From contig DATNEY010000027.1 of the NCBI GenBank assembly GCA_035606665.1, positions 258,706 to 322,705 on the forward strand: a DNA stretch of 64,000 nucleotides, in the 5' to 3' direction. A program made the translations under genes and the position numbers. The notes beneath the pieces were generated by a model that worked only from the letters and a program-made list of their open reading frames with translations, made no database searches and was not told where the DNA came from. Below are positions 24,947-34,935 of the stretch, piece by piece. The DNA comes from DASUGC01 sp035606665 (lineage in GTDB: Bacteria > Acidobacteriota > Vicinamibacteria > Vicinamibacterales > SCN-69-37). Every line of letters begins with the position of its first letter. Position 1 is the first letter of the stretch.

Positions 24947-25064
24947 TTCAGGGCGCCGGGTTCAGGGTGCCTGGTTCGCTTGTCTGGTTCCCGGTGCCGG
25001 GTTCCGAACGCGGAACTGGGAGCCGATGGAGGCAAACCCGGCACCCTGAACCTGGCGCCCTGAA
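24947..25064. repeat. Long imperfect inverted repeat between the Fis gene and groES
   Basis: A 30-bp arm at 24947-24976 pairs with 25035-25064 with two mismatches. Each arm holds two variants of GGTTCAGGGYGCC. The 58-bp loop contains further GGTTCC/GGAAC complementarity. It lies just upstream of the groES promoter and could act as a terminator or insulator. It may also be a family of dispersed repeats. Confidence 0.7.
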
Positions 25065-25076
25065 ACGCGAAGCCAA

Positions 25077-25105
25077 TTGACAGCGTAAGCACCAGTCCCC
25101 ATAAT
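25077..25105 (+). promoter_or_regulatory. Sigma-70 promoter of groES-groEL
   Basis: A consensus -35 TTGACA (25077-25082) is separated by 17 bp from a CATAAT -10 (25100-25105). This is the clearest housekeeping promoter in the window. Its -10 touches the first base of the CIRCE operator, so HrcA binding would block transcription initiation. Confidence 0.85.
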
Positions 25106-25131
25106 TAGCAGTTGTCCATAGAGAGTGCTAA
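25105..25131 (+). promoter_or_regulatory. CIRCE operator (HrcA binding site)
   Basis: The left arm TTAGCAGTT matches CIRCE in seven of nine bases. A 9-bp spacer follows, and the right arm GAGTGCTAA is perfect. CIRCE elements bind the heat-shock repressor HrcA, and the position directly at the transcription start of groESL is classical. HrcA itself is not encoded in this window. Confidence 0.85.
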
Positions 25132-25223
25132 CAGTCTGTGACCCAGACTGCCAGCGAGGACCCAATACATTCAACCCGGGACGCCGGCCGGTCGGCCGGG
25201 CCCCGCGTCTGGAAAGGACAGTC

Positions 25224-25514
25224 ATGAAGGTCAGACCATTGCACGACCGCATCATCGTTGAGCGGATTGACGAAGGCGAACAGAAGGTCGGCGGAATCAT
25301 CATCCCGGACACGGCGAAGGAAAAGCCGATGCAGGGCAAGGTCATCGCGGTCGGCAAGGGCCGCCTCGAGAAGGACGGCAGAGTCACGCCGCTCGACGTG
25401 AAGGCCAACGACACCGTGCTGTTCGGCAAGTACGCCGGTCAGGAAATCAAGGTGGACGGCAACGAGTACCTGATCATCCGCGAGGAAGAAGTCCTCGGCG
25501 TGATCGAGAAGTAG
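25224..25514 (+). CDS. groES: Co-chaperonin GroES
   Basis: This 96-residue protein forms the heptameric lid of GroEL. The N-terminus MKVRPLHDRIIVERI and the mobile-loop region EGEQKVGGIIIPDTAKEKP are typical. ATG 25224 has a purine-rich GGAAAGGA ribosome binding site. It lies 16 bp before groEL and behind a CIRCE-controlled promoter with a leader of about 110 bases. Confidence 0.97.
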   Translation: MKVRPLHDRIIVERIDEGEQKVGGIIIPDTAKEKPMQGKVIAVGKGRLEKDGRVTPLDVKANDTVLFGKYAGQEIKVDGNEYLIIREEEVLGVIEK

Positions 25515-25530
25515 GCGGAGGAGAGATCAC

Positions 25531-27159
<1,629 letters not shown>

Positions 27160-27163
27160 GAGC

Positions 27164-27193
27164 AAGTTCGAAGTAGGAAGTTCGAAGTTCGAA
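27164..27193. repeat. AAGTTCGA-type short repeat after groEL
   Basis: Iterated AAGTTCGAAG units follow the groEL stop. The 18-base core GGAAGTTCGAAGTTCGAA recurs in reverse orientation at 61933-61957, also at a gene end. Confidence 0.65.
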
Positions 27194-27201
27194 AACGACT
27201 A

Positions 27202-27237
27202 CGGCCCGGTTGGCGAAAGCCAGCCGGGCCGTTTTTG
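27202..27237 (+). terminator. Intrinsic terminator of groESL
   Basis: A 13-bp GC-rich stem (27202-27214 with 27219-27231, one G-T pair) closes on a GAAA tetraloop and is followed by TTTTTG. It is a textbook rho-independent terminator and ends the groES-groEL transcript. Confidence 0.92.
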
Positions 27238-27314
27238 TCTTTCAATGAAAACCCAGCCGAGGCGAACGCGGCTCGACGTAGGTCCAATCCCGCGGTGCCT
27301 CAACTGACAAGAGC

Positions 27315-29303
27315 TCACTCCGCGAGCGCTGCCCGGCGCCGGTACTCCTTCGCCCGAGCAGGATCGTGACGGTGCTTCTCAACGAAATCCGCAAAGCGGC
27401 GCAGGTTCGCAGCGTCCGCTCCGTCGGCAGCGATTGCCCTCTGGTAATACTCCTCCGCTCGATCGTAATCCTTCCGTTTGTTCTCCAGGAACACTGCATA
27501 GTTGATCAACACCTGCGCATGGACTGGGCCGGCAGCGATCGCCTTTTCGTAATACTCCTCCGCGCGATCGTAGTTCTTTCGATGTTCATCGAGGAAATCC
27601 GCATAGTTACCAAGTGTGATCCCGTCCTTCGGATCGACGGCCAGCGATCTCTGGTAGTACTCCTCAGCTCGATCGTAGTTCTTTCGTTGCGTCTCCAAAA
27701 ACACTGCGTAGCCAGCGAGCGCATATGTATAGGATGGGTCCGCAGCGATTGCCCTTTGGTAATACTCCTCGGCCCTATCGTAATCTCGACGTTTCTTTTC
27801 CAGGAAATCGGCGTAGTTGCCGAGCGTCTTGGCATCAGATGGATCGGCCGCAAGGGCCTTTTGATAGTACGCTTCTGATCGGTCGTAGTCTTTCCGCTCC
27901 TGCTCCAAGAACACCGCATAACTACGAAGGGATTCAACGCGCGTCGGCTCGGCCGCGATGGCCCTTTCGTAGATCTGCGCCGCGCGGTCCTGATCCTTCG
28001 CCACGTCCGAGAGGAAACTGGCATAGCTCGCTAGCAGTTGCGGCACTTCTCCAACCTCGGCAATTCCCGCAAGGTACAGCCGCTCCTTTTCTTTTGGATC
28101 CGCAGTCGCATTGACTCGATGCTGCCAATGCCACCATGGCGTGGATTGTTCCGCCGCCGGATCGGTCCGGTTTGCGCTCGGCGCGCTGCTGAGCGCATCC
28201 AGAATCGCCGTCGATTCCTCGCTGGTCAGGGGTGACACATTGGTTCGAATCCTGCGCTCAGCGGTGGTCCTGGTCATTGGCGATGGCGCGATCTCGATTT
28301 CTCCTCTAGCGCGCAAGGCATCACGTGCCGCGGCGAGTTCTGTCACGCGCTCATTTGCTCTCGTCCGGAGCCGTTCCGGATCGAATGAATGCCCAAAGGG
28401 GCCCTCGAGAAGGGCCATGAGCTCATCGAACCCCGGGATTTCCACTAGAGTCCCAGCCTGCTTAGCCACAACACGATCAATCCGCTCGCTGGGCGGATCG
28501 CCTGTCCGCCAGCACCAGTAAAGCCCCCCGGGCAACGAACCTCGGTCGAGTTGCTCGAACAAACCCATCAGGGAACCGTCGTTGCCCCCGTATCCCACGA
28601 CAATCGGTGTATACAGTCGCAGTACCTCAGAGAGAGCCCTTCCGTACTCCGTATCGATTGTTCCGATCTCGCTCGGGTCACTCTTCGGGGCGAGGAGGAA
28701 ATCGTGATGGAACTTAATCACCAAGGGCCGGCGGAGAGTTGGACGAGCAAAGGCAGCGATGGCGCTGTGGCCGATCACGATCGGAACTTTTTTCCCGAGC
28801 GCGCCCAGCGTCTCTGCTACTAAGTTGTCAAAGTTAGGCGTAATGACGACGTTGTGCCGTGAGCTCGCCCCGTCATCGAGCGACAGAATCTCAGCCAGCG
28901 CGTAATATCCGTAGCTCGCTTTGGCAGCCTCGATGTGCCGTTCCAGTTCTGCGTCGCCTTGGGCTCGATCATGTCCCCACTTGCCGCGGTAGATCGCCGG
29001 ATACGCGGCTGCTATCCGCGCAACGTCGGTCGAGGACACGCCAAGCGGCAGGTCCTGAATGCCGTGCACGCCATCAGCAAGCCAGTTGTCGAAGTTCCGC
29101 GACTGTCCTTCACGCTCGAGGTGTATTCGCCTGAGCCAGTCGAGCCCCAACTCGCCCGCTGTCGGGATGCCCGAAGGTTTCGACGCCCCTGCCCCCAACA
29201 CAAAGCAAAAACGCCTGTCCGGCATGTTGGCGTGGATGTGGGCAACTTCGGCGACAAAACCGAGTAGCCGGATACGCCGAATGTAGAGATCGGAGCGGGT
29301 CAT
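27315..29303 (-). CDS. SIR2-like NAD-binding protein with C-terminal TPR array
   Basis: This is a 662-residue protein. The N-terminal SIR2-like Rossmann domain (about 30-310) has FVLGAGASKPSGIP with GAGAS at 37-41, TPNFDN at 155-160, the KFHHD segment at 197-201 that replaces the usual KLHGD and keeps the candidate catalytic His, and VVGYGGND at 235-242. From about residue 405 follow some seven TPR-like units of 35 residues with the consensus NYAxFLExxRKDYDRAEEYYQ. SIR2-TPR proteins are mostly NADases of anti-phage systems; that role here is inferred. ATG 29303 has AGGAG ten bases upstream; ATG 29312 is too close to it. A TATGAT -10-like hexamer lies at 29345-29340. Base composition is visibly less GC-rich than that of groEL. 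It is probably horizontally acquired. Confidence 0.85.
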   Translation of the reverse strand: MTRSDLYIRRIRLLGFVAEVAHIHANMPDRRFCFVLGAGASKPSGIPTAGELGLDWLRRIHLEREGQSRNFDNWLADGVHGIQDLPLGVSSTDVARIAAAYPAIYRGKWGHDRAQGDAELERHIEAAKASYGYYALAEILSLDDGASSRHNVVITPNFDNLVAETLGALGKKVPIVIGHSAIAAFARPTLRRPLVIKFHHDFLLAPKSDPSEIGTIDTEYGRALSEVLRLYTPIVVGYGGNDGSLMGLFEQLDRGSLPGGLYWCWRTGDPPSERIDRVVAKQAGTLVEIPGFDELMALLEGPFGHSFDPERLRTRANERVTELAAARDALRARGEIEIAPSPMTRTTAERRIRTNVSPLTSEESTAILDALSSAPSANRTDPAAEQSTPWWHWQHRVNATADPKEKERLYLAGIAEVGEVPQLLASYASFLSDVAKDQDRAAQIYERAIAAEPTRVESLRSYAVFLEQERKDYDRSEAYYQKALAADPSDAKTLGNYADFLEKKRRDYDRAEEYYQRAIAADPSYTYALAGYAVFLETQRKNYDRAEEYYQRSLAVDPKDGITLGNYADFLDEHRKNYDRAEEYYEKAIAAGPVHAQVLINYAVFLENKRKDYDRAEEYYQRAIAADGADAANLRRFADFVEKHRHDPARAKEYRRRAALAE
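27318..27989 (-). repeat. Tandem 105-bp coding repeats (TPR array)
   Basis: Six consecutive units of 35 codons plus a partial seventh encode the TPR region of the SIR2 protein. Units 3 to 6 are most alike (DRAEEYYQRAIAADP and variants), also at DNA level, which suggests unit duplication or gene conversion. These are coding repeats, not a CRISPR array. Confidence 0.8.
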
Positions 29304-29339
29304 GGCTGCCATACTCCTGAGCTATGGAGAGCGCGGAGT

Positions 29340-29345
29340 ATCATA
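29340..29345 (-). promoter_or_regulatory. Candidate -10 box of the SIR2-TPR gene
   Basis: TATGAT on the minus strand lies 36 bases before the ATG at 29303, with an AGGAG ribosome binding site in between. No convincing -35 hexamer is seen. Confidence 0.35.
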
Positions 29346-29400
29346 CCTACCAGCTGGGACTGCGACCTCAGGGCACGACTAATGACAGCCGGCTCGCGGC

Positions 29401-29497
29401 CGTTCGGCTACACCGAGGCGACCGACACCCACGAGGACCTCGTGAAGGCCGGCGTCATCGACCCGACGAAGATCGTCCGCTCGGCGCTGCGGAACGC
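29401..29497 (+). pseudogene. Decayed fragment of groEL 3' region (direct repeat)
   Basis: This 97-bp segment matches groEL 26948-27044 with five substitutions, same orientation. It still translates as FGYTEATDTHEDLVKAG and on through the PTKIVRSAL block. All five differences change the amino acid (N to T, A to E, Y to H, V to I, Q to R), as expected for a fragment no longer under selection. Similarity stops abruptly at both ends. Together with groEL it brackets the SIR2-TPR gene. Confidence 0.88.
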
Positions 29498-29502
29498 CGG
29501 GT

Positions 29503-29721
29503 TTAGCGGAACACACTATTCAGCCGGAGCTGCACGTCCTCGCCGATCCGAACCCGCCAGCCCAGAAACGCCTGGATAAGTTCGGACAAGGTGTCGACGA
29601 CCATGGCCGCGCCGTACACGGGATTCGTCAACGCCACACCGCCGGCTGCAAACCAACGCACTCCCGTCAGCTTGCATGGCTTTTCGACGGTGCGGCCAAG
29701 GAGGCTTCGCGCGACTTCCAT
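29503..29721 (-). CDS. Possible small hypothetical protein
   Basis: This is a 72-codon frame starting MEVARSLLGRTVEKP and ending in LRLNSVFR. It has a moderately hydrophobic centre (AAGGVALTNPVYGAAMVVDT). No known family is recognised. It is divergent from the DUF2779 gene and lies directly beside the groEL fragment. A longer frame to 29922 would run antisense into the DUF2779 gene and is not used. It could be a third component of the locus or chance. Confidence 0.3.
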   Translation of the reverse strand: MEVARSLLGRTVEKPCKLTGVRWFAAGGVALTNPVYGAAMVVDTLSELIQAFLGWRVRIGEDVQLRLNSVFR

Positions 29722-29765
29722 GGCTGGAGGCGGCCAGTATGCGAGACTTTGCACATTGAACCAGC

Positions 29766-31616
29766 ATGCGCGAGCGCACACTCTCGAAATCGGACTACAA
29801 GATCGCCCGCACATGCCCGGTGAAGCTGTACTTTCGCGAGAACGGCTACCAAGACAACCGTACGGGTAATGCGTATTTGCAGCTCCTCGCCGACGGCGGC
29901 TACATGGTGGAGGCATTGGCAAAGGCGCGCTATCCGCATGGCGTTCAACTGAGCTACGGTCGCGACCCAGCGGCGGACTTTGTCACCACGATGCGACGGC
30001 TGGAGGCGGAGGAAGTGGTCCTCTTCGAGGCGACTCTGGTCGTCGGGCGGCGGATGGCACGGGTTGACATCCTTGAGAAGAAGGGCCGAAGCGTCCGCGT
30101 GATCGAGGCCAAGGCGAAGTCGTTCGATGGCTCCGAGCATTGGGCGTCGCTCTCCACCGGAGGCCTCGGCGTGTTTCGGGGCAAACGAAAACCCCACAGC
30201 GTCAGCAGCGAGTGGCGCGAAAAGATTGAAGACGTCGCCTATCAGACTCTGTTGCTGCAGGCTCTGTTGCCGGATACTTCCGTCACGCCGTGGCTGGCGC
30301 TGGTCGACAAGAGTAAGAGAGCCAAGATCGACGGCATCACGGACCTCTTCGCACTCGAGTACGCCAACGGCCGAGACGGTTCGCCGTCCGTTCAGACCGC
30401 ACGCTACCTCGGCACGGCAGAGCAACTGGCTGACCTCGATCTGATCACCGAAGTCGATGTCTCGGCGGAGGTAGACAGCCTTCGCGACGAGGTGGCCTCG
30501 AGCGCGACCGACTTCGAGGGCAGGCTAGATGACCCACTCGGCAAGTTCCTGGCCGGCGTCAACCGTGGGTCGCACTGCCGCGACTGCGAGTTCCGGGTCG
30601 AGAATGCCCCGAGCGGCTTCCGCGACTGCTGGGGCGATCTCGCCCAGCCGGTTCCACATGTGCTCGAGCTGTTCTCCGTCGGCTCGGCCAAGGCACCGGG
30701 CGGCGAGCCACTGGTCGAGTGGGCGGTCGCGAATGGCCGGGCCGGCCTTCTTGATGTGCCGGTCGATGGCCTTGCGAAGAGTGACGGTACTGTCGGTCCT
30801 GTTGCGGAGCGCCAGCGCCGTCAGATCGAATACACGCGACGTAACGAAGTCTTCGTCGGTCCGAATCTGAAGTCCTACGTCAGCGGCTTGCGTGGTCCCA
30901 TCTATTGCATCGACTTCGAATGTTCGCGACTCGCGTTGCCCTATCACTCCGGAATGCGGCCTTACGGCAACGTGGCGTTCCAGTGGAGCTGTCACATCGT
31001 CAGCGGGCTCGGATCGGCGCCGACGCACGCTGAATGGCTCAATGACGTCGGGGCCTGGCCCAATCAGGCCTTCGCCGATTCACTCCGTGCCGCGATTGGC
31101 GATGCCGGCCCGGTGCTCACGTGGTCCGGGTACGAGTCACACATCCTTCGCGAAATCGTCAACGACATCGCCCGCTTTGGCCGCGACGCTAGCGAGATCG
31201 CGCGGTGGGTTGATGACCTCGTACGCACGCGCGTTGTCGACCTGCATGAGTGGACAAAGAACGAATTCTTCCACCCGGCAATGCGCGGGAGGACCGGCAT
31301 CAAGTACGTCATGGACGCGATCTGGCCCGAGGACGCTGCGATGCGCGCCCAATTTGAGGAATGGACAGGTCTGCCGGCTGACGCCTCCAACAATCCGTAC
31401 GCCTCGCTTCCGCCAATCGAGATCAAAGGCGCGCTGCAGAACGTGCATGAGGGCACCGGGGCCATGCGCGCCTACCAAGAAATGATGTACGGATCAGATC
31501 GTCATGATCCTGCGATAGCGGCGGCGTGGTCGAAGCTCCTCCGCCAGTACTGCCACCTCGACTCGCTGAGTATGGTGCTCATTGTTGAGCACTGGCGAAG
31601 GATGACCGATCGTTGA
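29766..31616 (+). CDS. DUF2779-type Cas4-like Fe-S nuclease fused to DEDD exonuclease
   Basis: This is a 616-residue protein. The N-terminal half is PD-(D/E)XK nuclease-like, with D101 in ARVDILEKK and E114-A-K116 in VIEAKAK. Cys17 in ARTCPVKLYF and the Cys triad C271, C274 and C288 (SHCRDCEF to FRDCW) match the four Fe-S cysteines of Cas4/AddB-type nucleases. The C-terminal half is an RNase H-fold DEDD exonuclease with D383-F-E385 in CIDFE, D492 in VVDLHE and D599 in YCHLDS. The architecture matches the DUF2779 family of uncharacterised nucleases. It is likely a DNA or RNA processing enzyme, possibly for defence given the SIR2 gene beside it. Start ATG 29766 precedes the conserved LSKSDYKIARTCP. 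Confidence 0.82.
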   Translation: MRERTLSKSDYKIARTCPVKLYFRENGYQDNRTGNAYLQLLADGGYMVEALAKARYPHGVQLSYGRDPAADFVTTMRRLEAEEVVLFEATLVVGRRMARVDILEKKGRSVRVIEAKAKSFDGSEHWASLSTGGLGVFRGKRKPHSVSSEWREKIEDVAYQTLLLQALLPDTSVTPWLALVDKSKRAKIDGITDLFALEYANGRDGSPSVQTARYLGTAEQLADLDLITEVDVSAEVDSLRDEVASSATDFEGRLDDPLGKFLAGVNRGSHCRDCEFRVENAPSGFRDCWGDLAQPVPHVLELFSVGSAKAPGGEPLVEWAVANGRAGLLDVPVDGLAKSDGTVGPVAERQRRQIEYTRRNEVFVGPNLKSYVSGLRGPIYCIDFECSRLALPYHSGMRPYGNVAFQWSCHIVSGLGSAPTHAEWLNDVGAWPNQAFADSLRAAIGDAGPVLTWSGYESHILREIVNDIARFGRDASEIARWVDDLVRTRVVDLHEWTKNEFFHPAMRGRTGIKYVMDAIWPEDAAMRAQFEEWTGLPADASNNPYASLPPIEIKGALQNVHEGTGAMRAYQEMMYGSDRHDPAIAAAWSKLLRQYCHLDSLSMVLIVEHWRRMTDR

Positions 31617-31709
31617 GTGCAGAGGGCATGGCGTCTCGAGAGGCGGTTCGCGCCTTGCGCCTCGCCCTCGACTGACGCCGAGGCCCACCCGGCACTAAGA
31701 TCTCAGGCC

Positions 31710-33854
31710 GTGACCGCCGTCCACGTCCTCGCGTTCTATGCCCTGACCTCGGTCGCGTCCATCATCGGGTGGCCGGTGATCCGCCGTGTCTCGGGAATCG
31801 AGAGCCACGCTGCGGCGCACATGGCCGCAAAGGTCTGCGGCCTGCTCTTCCTCGCGTATCCGATCTGGCTACTCGGATCGCTCGGCCCCTTCGACTACCA
31901 GATCGCGGCCCCGGTGCTCTTCCTCCTGGCGCTCGCGCTTGGCGGCCTCGACATCGCGCGCTGGCTCCGTGCGGTACCTGCCGAGAAGCGTCGGAAGATC
32001 GTCCGCGCGGTCGCGGCTGTCGAAGGTGTGGGCCTCCTTCTCTATCTCGCCTACCTCTTCATCCGCTCGTTCAAACCGGAGATCTTCGGGACCGAACGGA
32101 TGATGGACATGGCGCTCCTGCAGGGCGCCGGCCGGACGCACTATTTCCCGTTCGTGGATCCCTGGTACGCGGGAAAAACCGTCAACTATTACTACTACGG
32201 CGCCTACCTCGTCAGCTTGATCGCCAACCTCTCGCGCACGCCGTACGTCATCGCCTACTCGTGCGCGCTTGGCCTCGTCTACTCCAATGCCGCGCTGCTC
32301 GCGGCGCTGGTCGTGCGCGAGTACGGCGCGCGATGGCGCTACGCGATCCTCGCCGGTTACCTCGTCACCACCGCCGGCACCAGCTTTTATGCGGGCTGCG
32401 TGATGATCGAAGGCGCCAAGACGCCGCCCCAGGTCTGCTCGTACGCTTCGTCTACCCGCCTGTTCACGCCGTCGTACATCATCAACGAGATCCCGTCGTA
32501 CAGCTTCACCGTCGGCGATCTGCACGCGCACGTCCTTTCGCTGCAGATCTTCCTTCTGGCGCTCCTGCTCATCGGTTGGGTGGCAAAAGCGGATCGGCCA
32601 CCTCGCCTTCTCCTTGGCACACTGGCCCTCGTCGTCGCCAGCGCCGGCCTCACCAACTCCTGGGATGCGCTTTCGCTGTCTCTGGTGATCGGGCTGCTCG
32701 TGCTGGCGCGGATCGTCCGACGCATGTACCAGACCAAGAACTATCTCGGCGCGGTGTTGGCTGAGTGGACCTGGATCACAGCCGGGGCCGCTATCGCCGC
32801 GGCCACGTTCGCGCTGATCGTTCCCTTCCTTATGAAGTTCGTCAGCCCCGTCTCCGGGATCCGTTTCGTCCCGAGCTACGTCGCGATCCATCAACTGACG
32901 AACGTGCAGTGGCCGACGCCGCCTTCGGCGCTGCTCGGCATCTGGGGGATGTTCGCGGCCGGGATCGGCTGGGGAGCCGTCGCCGCGCGCGCGCGCCTCG
33001 CCGGACGCGAGTTGCCGATTGTCCTCGCGGTGGCGGGGGGCGTGCTCATCCTCTTCGTCGAGGTCTTCTTCGTCCCCGACATCTACAGTGTCGCCAACCC
33101 CGCCTTCTTCCGCGCCAACACCACCTTCAAGTTCGGGTACCACACGTGGTCGCTACTGTCGATCGCCTGTGTCATGCTCCTGTCGCTGACGCTGTCGGAG
33201 GGCACCCGCCGCGTCACGCGCAAGACCGCGGCGCTCCCGGCCGGACTCAGCACCAAGATCGCGAAGGTCGCGATCGCGGTCGCGGTCTTCGCGTCGCTCT
33301 TCTATCCGTACCAGGCATTGCGCCAGTTCTACGGGCTCACGTCCAGTCAACGGCTCGATCAGGGACTTGACGGCATGGCATTCATGCGTCGCGAAGGCCC
33401 CGGTGACTACGAGGCGATCGAATTCATGCGCCACGCCATCCGAGAGCGGTCGGTCGTACTTGAGGCGGCCGGCGACTCGTACCAGTACTTTGGACGGGTG
33501 AGCGCATTTGCCGGAAGCATCGCCCCCGTCAACTGGCTGACGCACGAGTGGGGCTGGCGGCTCGACTCCGCAGCGGCCGCCAAAGCGCTTCCGAAGCAGC
33601 AGGTCGAGACGGGCTACGGCAAGATCAGCGCGATCGCCAACGACGTGCGCGAGATCTACGAGACGCACGAGGCGGAGCGTGCGCGCGTTCTTCTCGAGCG
33701 CTACGGAGTCCGGTACGTTTATCTTGGCGCGCTCGAGCGGAACACCTACAAGAATCTCAGCGACGCCAAGTTTCGTGCGCTCGGTCAGACCATCTACGAA
33801 GCGGGCGGCGTCACGATCTTCGAAATCAGAAGCGAGGCAGCCGCCACGAAGTAG
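31710..33854 (+). CDS. DUF2298 (YYY-type) polytopic membrane protein
   Basis: This is a 714-residue protein with more than ten membrane helices and a soluble C-terminal tail of about 170 residues. The name-giving KTVNYYYYGAYL motif and the loop PSYSFTVGDLHAHVLSLQ identify the family. The fold resembles GT-C glycosyltransferases that use lipid-linked sugars, so a glycan or glycolipid role in the envelope is plausible. I chose GTG 31710; an in-frame GTG at 31617 directly after the DUF2779 stop would add 31 non-hydrophobic residues. Its 3' end overlaps the convergent radical SAM gene by 29 bp. Confidence 0.82.
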   Translation: MTAVHVLAFYALTSVASIIGWPVIRRVSGIESHAAAHMAAKVCGLLFLAYPIWLLGSLGPFDYQIAAPVLFLLALALGGLDIARWLRAVPAEKRRKIVRAVAAVEGVGLLLYLAYLFIRSFKPEIFGTERMMDMALLQGAGRTHYFPFVDPWYAGKTVNYYYYGAYLVSLIANLSRTPYVIAYSCALGLVYSNAALLAALVVREYGARWRYAILAGYLVTTAGTSFYAGCVMIEGAKTPPQVCSYASSTRLFTPSYIINEIPSYSFTVGDLHAHVLSLQIFLLALLLIGWVAKADRPPRLLLGTLALVVASAGLTNSWDALSLSLVIGLLVLARIVRRMYQTKNYLGAVLAEWTWITAGAAIAAATFALIVPFLMKFVSPVSGIRFVPSYVAIHQLTNVQWPTPPSALLGIWGMFAAGIGWGAVAARARLAGRELPIVLAVAGGVLILFVEVFFVPDIYSVANPAFFRANTTFKFGYHTWSLLSIACVMLLSLTLSEGTRRVTRKTAALPAGLSTKIAKVAIAVAVFASLFYPYQALRQFYGLTSSQRLDQGLDGMAFMRREGPGDYEAIEFMRHAIRERSVVLEAAGDSYQYFGRVSAFAGSIAPVNWLTHEWGWRLDSAAAAKALPKQQVETGYGKISAIANDVREIYETHEAERARVLLERYGVRYVYLGALERNTYKNLSDAKFRALGQTIYEAGGVTIFEIRSEAAATK

Positions 33855-34935
33855 CGGGCTGCGCAGCCACGCGACTGGCTTTGGACTCGTCGGCGTGCCA
33901 GTCGAGCGTCCCGCGGTAGCGCTTCCACAGGAACGAGATCTGCCGGTCGACGCGCTTGAAGCCCTCGAGCCTGAAGCGTTGCTTGCCACAGCCGAGGCAT
34001 GCCTGGTTCGGAAACTCCGTGAGTTCGCCCTTCCAGACATCACGAATCCGATGCGTCACCAGCGATCCGACCGTCCCCGAGAAGTTCTCGCAGGGCGCGA
34101 GCAGCTCGCCATCGGCCATCACCTTGATCTTGAGCTTTGGGTTGCAGTGCTTCTTGTACCACTCGACGTTTTCGACCGGTGGATACTCAGGGCCGGAGTA
34201 GTACCCGAGCGAGAACTTCTTCATGAGCTGCTGCGAGTTCTTCAGCAGGTGCAACGGCGTCTTGCCGACCTTTCGGACCGGCATGATGTAGAAGTACGGA
34301 ATCCACTGCTTGTACTGGGCGACGGTGCGCTCGATCGATTCCGGATTCGCGAGCTCGTCCCAATCCGCGGTGAAGTTGCTCGTGAGGCCGACCTTGTGCG
34401 CATCGCACATCGACTTCAGCGTGGGAAGGAATCCGATCAGCGACGCCATTTCTTCCGGATACTCACGCAGCCGCGTGCCGTCGATACTGAGCGTCACGAT
34501 GTCCAGATAGTCGAGCAGCTCCGCGCACCGCTCCGGCCGCTTCACGAAATCGAGGCCGTTGGTGATGATGCTGATGTTCCGGAACTTCAACCGCTCCTTC
34601 GCATAACGGGCAAGCTCGAGGATGTGGGGATAGAGCGTCGGTTCCCCGCCCTGCAGGCGGAGAATGAACGCCTCCTCGCGCAAATGTTCGAGCACCCGCA
34701 TCGCCTTGTCCAGCGGAAGGCCAGCCTCGCTGAAGCCTTTGGGATAGGTCTGAGGCTCGCTCACGTAGCAGTAGGAGCAGCGCAAGTTGCACGCGCTGTT
34801 CACGCCGTAGTGGCCGAACAGCGACGGACAGTACAGACCCTTGATACGCGTGGCCAGCTGGGCCTGCACGTAGTTCTTCGCATCATGCGCTGCCAGCTTC
34901 CACGCGGGTGCGTCGACGAGATAGTGAGCGGACAT
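33826..34935 (-). CDS. Radical SAM protein with SPASM-like C-terminus
   Basis: This is a 369-residue protein. The 4Fe-4S/SAM motif CNLRCSYC uses C49, C53 and C56. LRLQGGEPTLYPH and IITNGLDF are the usual barrel motifs. The C-terminus has a SPASM-type Cys cluster (C in ELLAPCENFSG and the CLGCGKQRF pair) that may bind an auxiliary cluster. Such enzymes modify peptides or small substrates, but the target is unknown. No precursor peptide gene is seen beside it. The LAB_N gene upstream overlaps its start by 53 bp, so the two are probably co-transcribed. Confidence 0.82.
   Translation of the reverse strand: MSAHYLVDAPAWKLAAHDAKNYVQAQLATRIKGLYCPSLFGHYGVNSACNLRCSYCYVSEPQTYPKGFSEAGLPLDKAMRVLEHLREEAFILRLQGGEPTLYPHILELARYAKERLKFRNISIITNGLDFVKRPERCAELLDYLDIVTLSIDGTRLREYPEEMASLIGFLPTLKSMCDAHKVGLTSNFTADWDELANPESIERTVAQYKQWIPYFYIMPVRKVGKTPLHLLKNSQQLMKKFSLGYYSGPEYPPVENVEWYKKHCNPKLKIKVMADGELLAPCENFSGTVGSLVTHRIRDVWKGELTEFPNQACLGCGKQRFRLEGFKRVDRQISFLWKRYRGTLDWHADESKASRVAAQPATSWRLPRF

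Noticed and set aside
27318..27989. Regular repeats that could suggest a CRISPR array
   Set aside because: The period is 105 bp, in frame, and encodes TPR units without unique spacers.
29401..29579. Second functional groEL gene
   Set aside because: Only 97 bp match, ends are abrupt, and all differences are amino-acid changing, so it is a relic.
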